Assembly: GCF_023715845.1 (NCBI RefSeq)
Contig: NZ_JAMBOR010000021.1
Location: 1 to 62,970 of the forward strand
Source: Fictibacillus phosphorivorans
GTDB taxonomy: Bacteria; Bacillota; Bacilli; Bacillales; Fictibacillaceae
DNA length: 62,970 nt
Reading direction: 5' to 3'
The notes beneath the pieces were generated by a model. That model was not told where the DNA came from. It worked only from the letters and a program-made list of their open reading frames with translations, and did not search any database. This document shows, in pieces, positions 18,400 through 27,190 of the stretch. Position 1 is the stretch's first letter, and each line of letters starts with the position of its first letter. The position numbers were made by a program, and so were the translations under genes.

Positions 18400-20088
18400 T
18401 TAGAATAAACCTACTGCTTTACCATCTTCCGTTACATCCATGTTATTCGCAGCAGGAACTTTTGGGAGTCCAGGCATCGTCATTACATCACCTGTTAACG
18501 CCACAATAAATCCAGCCCCAATAGAAGGTTTTAATTCTCTAATCGTTATTGTAAAGTTTTCGGGGCGGCCAAGTTTTTTAGGGTCATCTGAGAAAGAATA
18601 CTGAGTTTTAGCCATACAAACAGGTAGTTTGTCCCAACCAAAATCACTATATTGCTTCATTTGTTTTAATGCTTTAGGTGAAAATTGAACCTCACCTGCC
18701 CCATACACCTTTTTACAGATCATCTCAATTTTTTCTGAAATCGATAAATCAAGATCGTATAAAGGACGATAGTCATTCTTCTCATTTTCAATTGTCTCAA
18801 TGACTCGTCTTGCAAGACCTTCTCCGCCTTCTCCACCTTTTGCCCAGACATCAGCTTCCTCGGAAGCGATTCCTCTATTGCTGCACCAATCTTTGATAAA
18901 AGAAATTTCTTCTTCCGTGTCTGTAACAAACTTATTGATGGCTACAACGACTGGGACTCCAAATTGTTTTAATGTATCAAGGTGTTTTTCAAGGTTTGGC
19001 ATTCCTTTTTCAAGCGCAGCAAGATCAGGATTTTTCAAGTACTCTTTCGCTAATCCTCCATGCATCTTAAGGGCCCTTACGGTAGCAACAATTACGACTG
19101 CACTAGGATTGATACCTGCGTATCTTGCTTTAATATCTAAAAATTTCTCCGCACCTAGATCAGCACCGAATCCTGCTTCAGTAACTACCATATCACCTAG
19201 TTTGGACGCAAGTTTCGTTGCAATAACACTGTTGCACCCATGGGCGATGTTTGCAAAAGGACCGCCATGAACCAACGCAGGTGTATTTTCGAGTGTTTGA
19301 ACAATATTCGGACGGAGCGCATCTTTTAACAGAAGTGTTAGAGCACCGTGTGCATTCAAATCGCCTGCTGTAACAGGTTCATTGTCATAATCAAAAGCAA
19401 CAACCATTTTAGACAGTCTAAGCTTTAAATCTTCCAGGTTATTAGCCAAGCAGAATATGGCCATGATCTCTGAAGCAACAGTAATATCAAAACCGTCTTC
19501 CCGAGGTACACCTTGAACGGGACCACCTAACCCGATGACAATTTTTCTTAAAGCGCGATCATTCATATCTAAAGCGCGTTTCCAAACGATTCTACGCGGA
19601 TCAATATTTAATGCATTTCCTTGGTGGATATGATTATCAATTAGTGCAGCCAGAGCATTATTAGCAGTGGTGATCGCATGAAGGTCACCTGTAAAATGAA
19701 GGTTTATATCTTCCATTGGCATTACTTGTGAGTAACCTCCACCTGCTGCTCCGCCTTTAATCCCCATGCTAGGACCAAGGGAAGGTTCCCGTAGAGCGAT
19801 AATCGTTTTCTTTCCAACACGGTTAAGGGCTTGTCCAAGACCTACTGTTACAGTAGATTTCCCCTCCCCTGCTGGTGTTGGACTGATTGCTGTAACTAAG
19901 ACTACTTTTCCATCCTCGACATTTTGAAGCTTTTGAAATAGATCTAAAGATAGTTTCCCTTTGTATCTTCCATAAGGTTCCCAATCATCTTCATCAATTC
20001 CCAGATGTCCTACAATTTCTTCAATGCGCAGCATCTTGGCTGATTGGGCAATCTCGATATCACTTTTATACGTAACCTTTTCTAGCAT
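18400..20088 (-). CDS. fhs: Formate-tetrahydrofolate ligase
   Basis: 562 residues from the ATG (complement of 20086-20088) behind GGAGGG; two further upstream starts would add residues not seen in the family. Fhs joins formate to tetrahydrofolate with ATP, feeding one-carbon metabolism. The P-loop [34 protein letters not shown] and the ending [19 protein letters not shown] are diagnostic. Single gene, divergent from the ferredoxin gene. Confidence 0.95.
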   Translation of the reverse strand: MLEKVTYKSDIEIAQSAKMLRIEEIVGHLGIDEDDWEPYGRYKGKLSLDLFQKLQNVEDGKVVLVTAISPTPAGEGKSTVTVGLGQALNRVGKKTIIALREPSLGPSMGIKGGAAGGGYSQVMPMEDINLHFTGDLHAITTANNALAALIDNHIHQGNALNIDPRRIVWKRALDMNDRALRKIVIGLGGPVQGVPREDGFDITVASEIMAIFCLANNLEDLKLRLSKMVVAFDYDNEPVTAGDLNAHGALTLLLKDALRPNIVQTLENTPALVHGGPFANIAHGCNSVIATKLASKLGDMVVTEAGFGADLGAEKFLDIKARYAGINPSAVVIVATVRALKMHGGLAKEYLKNPDLAALEKGMPNLEKHLDTLKQFGVPVVVAINKFVTDTEEEISFIKDWCSNRGIASEEADVWAKGGEGGEGLARRVIETIENEKNDYRPLYDLDLSISEKIEMICKKVYGAGEVQFSPKALKQMKQYSDFGWDKLPVCMAKTQYSFSDDPKKLGRPENFTITIRELKPSIGAGFIVALTGDVMTMPGLPKVPAANNMDVTEDGKAVGLF

Positions 20089-20214
20089 GTTGATTTGACC
20101 CTCCATATGTAAAATTATCTCCACTCCCTATTGTATATGAAATAGGTTTGCGATGCGATTAGTTTTTATACACGTAACTTTGATTCGTTTAATTTACTTC
20201 CATTCAGGTTATCG

Positions 20215-20220
20215 TATAAT
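20215..20220 (+). promoter_or_regulatory. Likely sigma-A -10 element for the ferredoxin gene
   Basis: TATAAT stands 35 bases before the start codon. The -35 is weak (TTTACT or ATTTAC depending on spacing). Confidence 0.5.
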
Positions 20221-20254
20221 AGAAATGGAAAGATATTCTTAAGGAGGTACATAC

Positions 20255-20584
20255 ATGGCAAGAATTGATGTACAAGGTTATGGAACGTATAACGTTGAAA
20301 ATGGGAAAAAACTAGTCCTAGCGTTAGAAGACAATGGAATTGATATTCTTCACCGCTGTGGAGGAAAAGCAAGATGTACAACATGTCGTGTTGAAGTTTT
20401 GTCTGGAGACCTTGGTCCAATAGGGGAAAAAGAAGCGAACATCATTGAAACAAAAGGCTTATCTGAAAACGTTAGACTATCCTGCCAAGTTTGTGTAAGT
20501 TCAGATGCGTCCATCAAACCTGTATTGACGGCAACATCTGAAGGATTAGATGCTGGTCCTCGTCCTGACGAAGAATGCGAATAA
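20255..20584 (+). CDS. 2Fe-2S ferredoxin
   Basis: 109 residues. Cysteines 35, 41 and 44 (CGGKARCTTC) and 77 or 80 (LSCQVC) give the C-x5-C-x2-C-x32-C ligand set of adrenodoxin/plant-type ferredoxins. The protein is acidic and soluble and would carry electrons to an unidentified partner. AAGGAGG precedes the ATG. Single gene. Confidence 0.9.
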   Translation: MARIDVQGYGTYNVENGKKLVLALEDNGIDILHRCGGKARCTTCRVEVLSGDLGPIGEKEANIIETKGLSENVRLSCQVCVSSDASIKPVLTATSEGLDAGPRPDEECE

Positions 20585-20592
20585 AAGGCTCG

Positions 20593-20632
20593 AACTCAAA
20601 AGTGTAACAGCTTTTGAGTTCAATCCTCTTTT
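20593..20632 (+). terminator. Terminator after the ferredoxin gene
   Basis: AACTCAAAAG pairs perfectly with CTTTTGAGTT around eight bases. The T run begins about eight bases later. Confidence 0.65.
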
Positions 20633-20672
20633 TTTGTAAAACAAGAGTTAAAATGACGTTTTGAAAATGTCT

Positions 20673-20805
20673 GAATCAGCAAGTTTGCGCGAAAAACTAC
20701 CTGTCCTGCTCGAAAATCAAAGTTTTTGCGCGTAGCTCGACGCTTCTGTGCGAAACGAGGGTCATCTTGCGCGAACGTGTAACAGAATAAAAGAACACGT
20801 ACCGT
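20673..20805. repeat. Intergenic repeat family A: five units at 20-21 bp spacing
   Basis: This gene-free stretch of about 300 bases (20585-20892) holds five copies of TG(C/T)(G/T)CG(A/T) starting at 20686, 20707, 20727, 20747 and 20768, so the intervals are 21, 20, 20 and 21. The block is bounded by GAATCAGCAAG on the left and ACACGTACCGT on the right. The same two boundary sequences occur at 45863-45900 with only one unit between them. No open frame or transposase is present. Confidence 0.75.
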
Positions 20806-20842
20806 TAAAATGCATTCGGAACTTTTAATTGAATAAAAAGAA

Positions 20843-20859
20843 GGCTGACATGGTCAGCC
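20843..20859 (-). terminator. Terminator after the HD-domain gene
   Basis: GGCTGAC pairs with GTCAGCC around ATG, followed on the minus strand by TTCTTTTTATTC. Confidence 0.7.
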
Positions 20860-20892
20860 TCGCTATCTAAAACTTCATCGAGGGACTAAAAC

Positions 20893-21537
20893 CTACCTTT
20901 TCCCTTCCCATTCTTCAAAAAACTGCTCTAAGAATTTTTCTAAAAAGGCATGACGTTCATCGGCCATTTTTTTTCCGATTTCCGTGTTCATCTTATCTTT
21001 TAACTTTAATAATTTTTCATAAAAGTGGTTAACCGCAGTACTTTTTTCATTTCGGTATTGATCTTTTGTCATCTTTTCTCTGACAGGAATATTAGGATCA
21101 TACATTAGTTGTCCTTTTGCTCCAGAATAAGCAAAAGTTCTTCCTATCCCAATAGCACCTATTGCATCCAATCTGTCCGCATCTTGGACAACTTTTCCTT
21201 CAATCGTTTGCATAGGAGACTGATTTCCACCTTTAAATGACATTGTGCTGATAATGGATACTATATGGTCTATGTATTTACTTTCCAAGGCGATGGATTC
21301 GAGCCATAATTTAACCTCTTTTAGTCCTTCCTCTTCTGTGCCCGCTATTTTTTCATCCGCTATATCATGCAGTAATGCGGCCATTACACAAATGAAGCGA
21401 TCAGCACCTTCATGCTCTGCGATCGTTTCTGCCAGCTTTGTTACACGGTAAATATGGTACCAGTCGTGTCCACTACTTTCATCTTTTAATTTTTCTCTAA
21501 CAAATTCCTCGGTTTTTTCTATTATGGAATTACTCAT
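20893..21537 (-). CDS. ypgQ: HD-domain phosphohydrolase (YpgQ)
   Basis: 214 residues. The HD metal site is visible: H24-D25-W-Y-H, LLHD in AALLHDIADEK, and QDADRLDAIGAIG. B. subtilis YpgQ is a manganese-dependent pyrophosphohydrolase acting on nucleoside triphosphates. It lies 3 bases after the 99-residue gene on the same strand and probably shares its transcript. Confidence 0.88.
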   Translation of the reverse strand: MSNSIIEKTEEFVREKLKDESSGHDWYHIYRVTKLAETIAEHEGADRFICVMAALLHDIADEKIAGTEEEGLKEVKLWLESIALESKYIDHIVSIISTMSFKGGNQSPMQTIEGKVVQDADRLDAIGAIGIGRTFAYSGAKGQLMYDPNIPVREKMTKDQYRNEKSTAVNHFYEKLLKLKDKMNTEIGKKMADERHAFLEKFLEQFFEEWEGKR

Positions 21538-21540
21538 TTA

Positions 21541-21840
21541 TTACCCCACTATACAAGATTGGTTCATTTCTCGGCTCGACTGTAAATGATCGAGCCATTC
21601 ATAAGCGCGCTTTTTTGAACGGACACCTTCTTGAACAAAGGATTCAAGAAGTGCAATAAAATAACTCGCATCAAACGATAATTGCTTGACGAGCGTAACT
21701 TCTAAAGCTATCTTCACTTGTGATTCAGTTGCTTCCGTATAATGCTTCCCAAAATCAATAAAATGAAGATCACCATCTGAAAGGCGGAAACCTTTTGAAG
21801 CTAGCCATGCTACATAATCTTCTAGAATGTTTGCTGCCAT
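21541..21840 (-). CDS. Small conserved protein, 99 residues (DUF6123-like)
   Basis: The sequence is NILEDYVAWLASKGFRLSDG, then FIDFGKHYTEAT, with predicted helices and no membrane segment. I believe it belongs to DUF6123, a Bacillaceae family of unknown function, but the name is from memory. It is followed after 3 bases by ypgQ. No function can be given. Confidence 0.65.
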   Translation of the reverse strand: MAANILEDYVAWLASKGFRLSDGDLHFIDFGKHYTEATESQVKIALEVTLVKQLSFDASYFIALLESFVQEGVRSKKRAYEWLDHLQSSREMNQSCIVG

Positions 21841-21892
21841 ATTTTAACCAACCCCAAAGTCAAAAGATTCTAATAGATTGTATCAGTTACAA

Positions 21893-22561
21893 TCAGGAAT
21901 TATCAATGACTTCTTTTTTTGCTTTGATGATCTTTCCGTTCAAAGCTTGGTTCACTAAGTGGTCAGCATCTTTATTTTCGTTTCTTGCAATCCATTCATA
22001 AACCGGCTCAATTTGAAGTTTTTTGAACAAGATGTCGATTTTATCTGCCCAGTTTTGGAGATTCACTTCATAACATGGCCACTCACCTTTCATCTGTTCG
22101 ATCACAACCTTAGAGTCCCCTTGAATAACGACCTGTTCATATTGAACGCCTAGTTCTTCAAGTTCCCGTGCAGCTTCCCATAACGCTGCATACTCTGCTT
22201 CATTGTTTGATTCAAGATTTGTATAGTTAGCGTTTTTCTTAATCCGATAGTTTAACCCATTCTGTGAATAGTAGATCACAATCCCTTGGCCGCTGATACC
22301 GGATTCCGCCAAAAAACCACCATCAAAAAATAACCGGATGTCTTTAGGCTCTTCTTTTTTAACTTCAGTAAGCTTTAGTAATTCTTTTTTTGTCCAAGTT
22401 ACACCTTTAGAATCAACGAATAGCAATTCGGAGAGTCGGCCAGTTTTTTCAAGATCATTAGCTGTGAAAATGGCTTCTTGTAGAGAAACCGGATCAGAAA
22501 CAAATTTGATTTTAAAATGAGATTTAGGATGTTTATAAAAATATTCGATGGAGAACTTCAT
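21893..22561 (-). CDS. RNase H-fold protein with N-terminal extension (YpeP-like)
   Basis: 222 residues. The C-terminal 145 residues are an RNase H type I fold: DGG in LFFDGGFLAESG, NNEAEYAALWEA, QGDSKVV and NKDADHLVNQAL supply the four acidic metal ligands. The first 75 residues form an extra domain, possibly nucleic-acid binding, with TWTKKELLKL. All key acids are present, so activity on RNA:DNA hybrids is possible but unproven. It is divergent from the second RNase H gene, with 73 bases between starts. Confidence 0.8.
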   Translation of the reverse strand: MKFSIEYFYKHPKSHFKIKFVSDPVSLQEAIFTANDLEKTGRLSELLFVDSKGVTWTKKELLKLTEVKKEEPKDIRLFFDGGFLAESGISGQGIVIYYSQNGLNYRIKKNANYTNLESNNEAEYAALWEAARELEELGVQYEQVVIQGDSKVVIEQMKGEWPCYEVNLQNWADKIDILFKKLQIEPVYEWIARNENKDADHLVNQALNGKIIKAKKEVIDNS

Positions 22562-22634
22562 AACAATCTCCTTTTTGTTTTATTTAAAGTCCATTATAAT
22601 ACGTATATAAGTTTATATAGAGGAGAGTCATCCA

Positions 22635-23036
22635 TTGATCGAAGTATATATAGATGGTGCAAGTGCTGGTGACCCTGGTTTATCAGGTGCAGGAGTTTAT
22701 GTAAAAATTGGAGATGGGACAACCCAATCTTATCATTTCCCATTAGGTATGATGTCTAACCATGAAGCAGAATTTCTGGCCCTCATCCGTGGCTTAGAGT
22801 TATGTGTTGAAAACAATTGGCGTATAGTATCCTTCCGAACCGATTCTCAAGCTGTAGAAAGCGCAGTTGAAAAAAGGTATGCAAAGGACAAAAGATACAC
22901 GGTTCTCCTTGAGCAGGCTTTAACTTTTGCTGACCAGCTCGACTTATTCTTTATAAAATGGATTCCATCGAAACAAAATAAAGTAGCCGATGAATTGGCC
23001 AGAAAAGCCATTCAACTAAACAGGAAAACCAAATGA
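22635..23036 (+). CDS. RNase H family protein (YpdQ-like)
   Basis: 133 residues from a TTG start 8 bases after GAGGAGA. A minimal RNase H fold: IDGASAGDPG, NHEAEFLALIRGLEL, RTDSQAV and NKVADELARKA give the catalytic acids. The stop overlaps the start of the EamA gene by 4 bases (ATGA), so the two are translationally coupled. Whether it cleaves hybrids in vivo is not known; B. subtilis YpdQ was reported inactive or weak, from memory. Confidence 0.85.
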   Translation: MIEVYIDGASAGDPGLSGAGVYVKIGDGTTQSYHFPLGMMSNHEAEFLALIRGLELCVENNWRIVSFRTDSQAVESAVEKRYAKDKRYTVLLEQALTFADQLDLFFIKWIPSKQNKVADELARKAIQLNRKTK

Positions 23037-23956
23037 TAAAGAAACCATGGTTTGCGGATTTTAATTTGCTATTAGTTGCGTTCGTTTGGGGAACGACTTT
23101 TGTAATTGTTCAAAAAGCAATCGCATTTCTTGAACCTTATTCATTTAATACGGTACGTTTTTTTATAGCAGCCATCCTTTTATTATTTATTGTATACTTT
23201 TTTAAGCGTATTTCGTTTAAGGAATTCCGAAACAAACATCTATTAAGAAGTGGCTTGATATTAGGATTTTGGCTGTTCCTAGGTTATGGCTTTCAAACTG
23301 TGGGACTTCTTTACACGACTTCTTCTAAAGCTGGTTTTATTACGGGATTAAGTGTTGTTCTCGTCCCTCTTTTCAGCTATGTATTACTCAAGCAAAGGTT
23401 AGACTGGCAGATCGGAATGAGTTCAGTACTCGCAGTGTTTGGATTGTATTTACTAACGATTCATGATCGTTTCTCATTAAACATAGGTGATGGCTATGTG
23501 CTTTTATGTGCCATATCGTTTGCCCTCCATATCGTTTTTACCGGTAAATTTGCTAAATCATTTGATGCATTAGGTTTGACTGTTGTGCAATTGTTTACCG
23601 TATCTATATTAAGTTTGATTACAGCGTTATTTACTGAGCGATGGCAAGGAATATTTGCTATGAATATGCTGCTTAAATCCGAAGTCATAACGGCCTTACT
23701 TATCACATCATTGTTTGCGACAGCTCTCGCCTTTTTAGCTCAAACGTATTTTCAATCTTATACCACTCCTGCAAGAGTGGCCTTAATCTTTGCGATGGAA
23801 CCTGTATTTGCAGCAATTACTGCATTTATCGTACTAAATGAACGTCTAGGCTCAAAAGCGCTTATCGGATGTATTCTTATTCTTTTCGGTATGATTCTTT
23901 CCGAGTTGAAGTACACGGATGTAACATTCAAAAAGAAAAAAAGAGTGGGTTTCTAA
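23033..23956 (+). CDS. EamA/DMT family transporter
   Basis: 307 residues, ten membrane helices in two EamA repeats (AFVWGTTFVIVQKAI near the start, and PVFAAITAFIVLNERLG in the second). Such proteins usually export amino acids or other metabolites. The start overlaps the stop of the RNase H gene. Its stop codon overlaps that of the convergent exonuclease gene. Confidence 0.88.
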   Translation: MIKKPWFADFNLLLVAFVWGTTFVIVQKAIAFLEPYSFNTVRFFIAAILLLFIVYFFKRISFKEFRNKHLLRSGLILGFWLFLGYGFQTVGLLYTTSSKAGFITGLSVVLVPLFSYVLLKQRLDWQIGMSSVLAVFGLYLLTIHDRFSLNIGDGYVLLCAISFALHIVFTGKFAKSFDALGLTVVQLFTVSILSLITALFTERWQGIFAMNMLLKSEVITALLITSLFATALAFLAQTYFQSYTTPARVALIFAMEPVFAAITAFIVLNERLGSKALIGCILILFGMILSELKYTDVTFKKKKRVGF

Positions 23957-23965
23957 CCCACTCTT
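23941..23965. terminator. Bidirectional terminator containing both stop codons
   Basis: AAGAGTGGGT pairs perfectly with ACCCACTCTT around TTCTA. The two convergent genes end inside this hairpin, with T-rich tracts on both sides. Confidence 0.85.
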
Positions 23966-24840
23966 ATTTGTATTTCTAAGGCTTGTAATGCTTCACGAAC
24001 CGCTTCTTTATTTAATTGATATCGGCATTCATCAAGATCCTTCTCGATGAGGTCCGGAACATCCGTAAAGATCGTACATAATTCTTTACTTAAAACAGCC
24101 ATATCTCTTCCTGCTTCAAGCTTTTTTAGATAACGTTTAAATTTAGGATCCAGGTTTTCAAAGTTTTCATAGATATGTTCAACAGCACCATATTGTTGGA
24201 TTAGTGGCAAAGCAGCTTTATCTCCAACCCCTGCTACTCCCGGAATATTATCACTCTTATCTCCTAATAACGCTTTTACATCAATCCATTGAGCAGGAGT
24301 GATCCCATATTCTTCTTGAAAATGATTCAATGTATATTTCAGTTCTTCTCTCTTTATAGAAATAAGCTGAGAAGTTCGATCACATAATAGCTGTAATAGA
24401 TCACGGTCATTACTATAGATAATACATTCTCCGTCTTTTTCATTACGCCAGCGGTTTACCAAAGTACCGATGATATCATCTGCTTCATATCTAGGAATAG
24501 TTAGCTGAGAAATGCCAATTGAATCGAACAGTTCAACCAGTGTTTCATACTGCTGAATAAGTGGCTCAGGCAATTCGTTTCGTGTTCCTTTATAATCAGC
24601 AAATCTTTCTCTTCGAAGAGTCTCTTCCCGTTTTACATCCCAAGCAACTGCAATATGCGTTGGCTCGTGTTCTCTAACAAGCATCAGTAACTTCTGAATC
24701 GTTACACGAATGGCGTTTATGAATTGCCCTTTCGAATTTCGAGGCAAATCATGCATTTCCTTTCCGTATGCTGTTGCAAAATAACATCTGCTCAGCAGGT
24801 TAAACCCGTCGATCAATAATAATACTTCTTTTTTCTCCAT
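23953..24840 (-). CDS. ypcP: 5'-3' exonuclease, PolA N-terminal type (YpcP)
   Basis: 295 residues from the ATG at the complement of 24838-24840, behind GGGGGAAACGGG; the earlier in-frame ATG lacks a ribosome binding site. The FEN/PIN fold acids are visible: LLIDGFNLL, WDVKREETLRRERFADYKGTR (shown in part), YEADDIIGTL, SNDRDLLQL, and the helix-hairpin-helix GDKSDNIPGVAGVGDKAA. Stand-alone homologues remove RNA primers or flaps beside DNA polymerase I. Confidence 0.92.
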   Translation of the reverse strand: MEKKEVLLLIDGFNLLSRCYFATAYGKEMHDLPRNSKGQFINAIRVTIQKLLMLVREHEPTHIAVAWDVKREETLRRERFADYKGTRNELPEPLIQQYETLVELFDSIGISQLTIPRYEADDIIGTLVNRWRNEKDGECIIYSNDRDLLQLLCDRTSQLISIKREELKYTLNHFQEEYGITPAQWIDVKALLGDKSDNIPGVAGVGDKAALPLIQQYGAVEHIYENFENLDPKFKRYLKKLEAGRDMAVLSKELCTIFTDVPDLIEKDLDECRYQLNKEAVREALQALEIQIRVG

Positions 24841-24877
24841 ACCCGTTTCCCCCGTTATGTTATGAAAAAAGCGCATT

Positions 24878-25162
24878 TTACAGTGAAGTAAAATACGCTT
24901 GTTGATGGTTAAGTAAAATCCGCTCTGCCGTGACTTTATATGCCTTTGGAACCTGATCTCTCAGGTGGGTATCCGCAGCTGCCGTTACAGCCTTCCATGT
25001 CGAGTGCAAGGCATGACTGTCTGACAGATCATATAGGATTCCCGTCTTTAGCACATAGGTTAAAGACATTGGAAAGCCACTAACATCGCAGATTTTTATT
25101 ATACTCTGTATTAAGTCAGATGTAAATTCATTTTGTTTTCTTACCGTGATGCATTTTTTCAA
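24878..25162 (-). CDS. Hypothetical protein, 94 residues
   Basis: I do not recognise it. No membrane segment or known motif; the C-terminal half has a helical basic stretch. The start overlaps the end of the 46-residue gene upstream by 35 bases in a different frame and has only a weak ribosome binding site, so translation may depend on the upstream gene or begin at a later methionine (MSLTYVLK). It is moderately supported. Confidence 0.5.
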   Translation of the reverse strand: MKKCITVRKQNEFTSDLIQSIIKICDVSGFPMSLTYVLKTGILYDLSDSHALHSTWKAVTAAADTHLRDQVPKAYKVTAERILLNHQQAYFTSL

Positions 25163-25268
25163 CTTCTAACTCAGCATAAGAAGCAAATTCCGTCTGGTTT
25201 TCTGCTCCGTTTTCTTTTACATTGTTATTTCTTTGCGCATTCGCATTCCCTTTTTTCTGTCTGCCCAT
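25128..25268 (-). CDS. Small protein with a GPR-like cleavage motif, possible gamma-type SASP
   Basis: 46 residues. The ATG follows GGAGGGATAATAA. The protein is rich in Asn, Gln and Lys (KKGNANAQRNNNVKENG) and contains TEFASYAE, which resembles the TEFASE site cut by the spore protease GPR in acid-soluble spore proteins. Composition and motif suggest a short gamma-type spore protein. It is far shorter than B. subtilis SspE and has only one motif, so the assignment is tentative. Confidence 0.6.
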   Translation of the reverse strand: MGRQKKGNANAQRNNNVKENGAENQTEFASYAELEVEKMHHGKKTK

Positions 25269-25373
25269 TTATTATCCCTCCTTATATTTACTATGGCTAA
25301 AAATGATTAAATTAAAACTTACATAATTTTTCCTTAAATGGTTAATCTAAATACTAAAAAGGAGGTCTTACTA

Positions 25374-25622
25374 TTGGCAAATCCTTATTTATGTCCTAAT
25401 TGCAAAACAAATCGAACGCGTTTTAATGTCATTGAACAAAGGCCAGTCTCTGTAAAACTAGACCCTTCAACAGGAAATGTTGTACAACAATATGAAGAAG
25501 GTCAACTCGATATGTTTCACATTCCGTATAAAGGTTCCGAAAGATTAATTCAATGCGGAGCTTGTGGTGTTGTAGGTGAAGAGGAAATGTACATTAAACG
25601 TGCACAAAGCAATCCAAGGTAA
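25374..25622 (+). CDS. Small zinc-ribbon protein
   Basis: 82 residues from a TTG start 8 bases after AAGGAGG. Two cysteine pairs, CPNC near the N-terminus and CGAC near residue 64, form a probable zinc ribbon enclosing a strand-rich middle (RFNVIEQRPVSVKLD). The role is unknown; small ribbons like this usually bind nucleic acid or protein. Single gene with a strong terminator. Confidence 0.7.
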   Translation: MANPYLCPNCKTNRTRFNVIEQRPVSVKLDPSTGNVVQQYEEGQLDMFHIPYKGSERLIQCGACGVVGEEEMYIKRAQSNPR

Positions 25623-25627
25623 TAAAA

Positions 25628-25657
25628 AAAGGCTGCAGACATCTTAGCAGCCTTTTT
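25628..25657. terminator. Bidirectional terminator
   Basis: AAAGGCTGC pairs perfectly with GCAGCCTTT, with a T run on one side and an A run on the other. It serves the zinc-ribbon gene and the convergent frameshifted gene. Confidence 0.85.
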
Positions 25658-27083
25658 TATTTGCTCAACGCAGGAAATTTAACTGGAATCTTAATCTCTT
25701 TCTTCAAAGGTTCAATCCGAGTTAAGTTTGAAAGGGTTATCGTTAAATCGTCTTTTGGTATGTCATCATAAAAAGAAATCATGAATTCAGAATTCCTGTC
25801 AGTGATGATACTCTCTACCCCATAATCCTCTAGTTCTTTCCCTTTAGAGTCTTTTATCGAAACTAAATTTGCTAAATAACGTTTATCCTGTTCCATTTCA
25901 TCTATATTTTGATAATGATATTGGGGTTTTGGGTAAAACATATAGTTGTCAATCGGTTCTGCATTCGTTTCCAAGGTGAATTTAATTCCAAACTGGTTAT
26001 TAGTCTGATCAAAAATTAATCCTTTATAAAAGGCTTTAATCCCTTCTTTAACTACAATTGATTGGTTCATTTGAATTTGAACGTCAGGATTATTAACAGC
26101 TTTAGCCATTTCTTTTTTAGGTACAATAAATGAATAACTGCCATCTGTTACATGTAAGGATTGAGATACAGTGAATTCAGATTGATCCGTTCGATCCATC
26201 ATTAGTAATAGATTCATTATGGAAAAGGATTCTATATAGGTTTTCCCGTTCGGACCTTTATGAATTCCATATTCGATCGGAAAGCCTGAATCTTTATTCC
26301 AGCCACTAAAACCAATTAAATGATCATTTTTATGTTTATCGGTGGTTAATCTTGTGCCCATCTGATAAAATTCCAGCTTGTTTAGTTTTATCTCTGTACT
26401 ATCATAAAGTTTTAACGTTTTTTCAACTTTGCTTGAAGCAATCGTATCACCGTTTGGGTTAATCTTAAAAGCTAAAGAGTCAACAGCTGTTTCTCCCTTA
26501 CTAGAGTTAATGCTCAATGATGTTAGTTCCAATCTCTCACTGTTGCTGAATTTTTCCCAATCTTTTTCTTGAACGTCCTCAAAATTTGGATAAACCATAA
26601 ACGAACGATAAAATCGATGCTTATAGACATAACCTTCTAAATCAGTGTTTCCTTTAAATAACTGAGCTTCCGTTTCGAAACCTTCTCCCTTATTCGTAGT
26701 CATTATTATCTTATCAACTCTTAGCTTCGGAATTTCCGCCTCATTTTTGTCACGTTCTAAAAGGTCCACACTGTAAAGGACATAAAATTGATAGCCATTA
26801 TTCCATGTCTTTTCGATTCTTAGTGTTCGATTTTCGTTTGGGAGTAGAATTGATTTATTGCTGTCTTTGAGCATATTAAATCGAGTGGCGAATTTCAGAT
26901 CATCGTGCTTCATTTCTTCTTTCTCCAGTAATTCGTCCCAATCGTTAATAACCTGAAAGTTTTTTCATTCACTTTCCAAACAGGTTCAGCATTTTGCTTA
27001 TATTGAGTAAAAATGATAAATCCAATAAGTAAACCAACTCCGATAAAAAGCTTTTTCCATTTATACAAAACCGCGACCCTCAT
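25657..27083 (-). pseudogene. Membrane-anchored extracellular protein, split by a frameshift at an A6 run
   Basis: The 418 codons ending at 25657 lack a membrane anchor. Upstream, in another frame, an ATG at the complement of 27081-27083 opens a short basic stretch and one helix (LFIGVGLLIGFIIF) and continues to PVWKVNEK. Adding one A to the six-A run (complement of 26960-26965) joins the parts into one protein reading VNEKNFQVINDWDELLEK. The result would be about 475 residues: one N-terminal anchor and a large outside domain of mixed strands. I do not recognise the family; the look is that of extracytoplasmic parts of DUF4179/anti-sigma-type proteins. Either a pseudogene, a phase-variable gene or a base-calling error. 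Confidence 0.75.
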
Positions 27084-27151
27084 CTCTATCTCTCTTTTAG
27101 TAAAAGAATATCATAATAGTTAGAATATTAATGAAATTTTTCTACTTTTTG

Positions 27152-27184
27152 GAATAAAAAAACCTTGCCGTCGCAGCAAGGTTT
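27152..27184 (-). terminator. Terminator of the lysine-degradation operon
   Basis: AAACCTTGC pairs perfectly with GCAAGGTTT around seven bases, followed on the minus strand by a long T run. It lies directly after gabT, so gabT is the last gene of the operon. Confidence 0.85.
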
Positions 27185-27190
27185 AACTTA

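Noticed and set aside
20673-20805. CRISPR array
   Set aside because: Units are about 7 bases with 13-14 base gaps, too short and too diverged, and there are no cas genes in the window.
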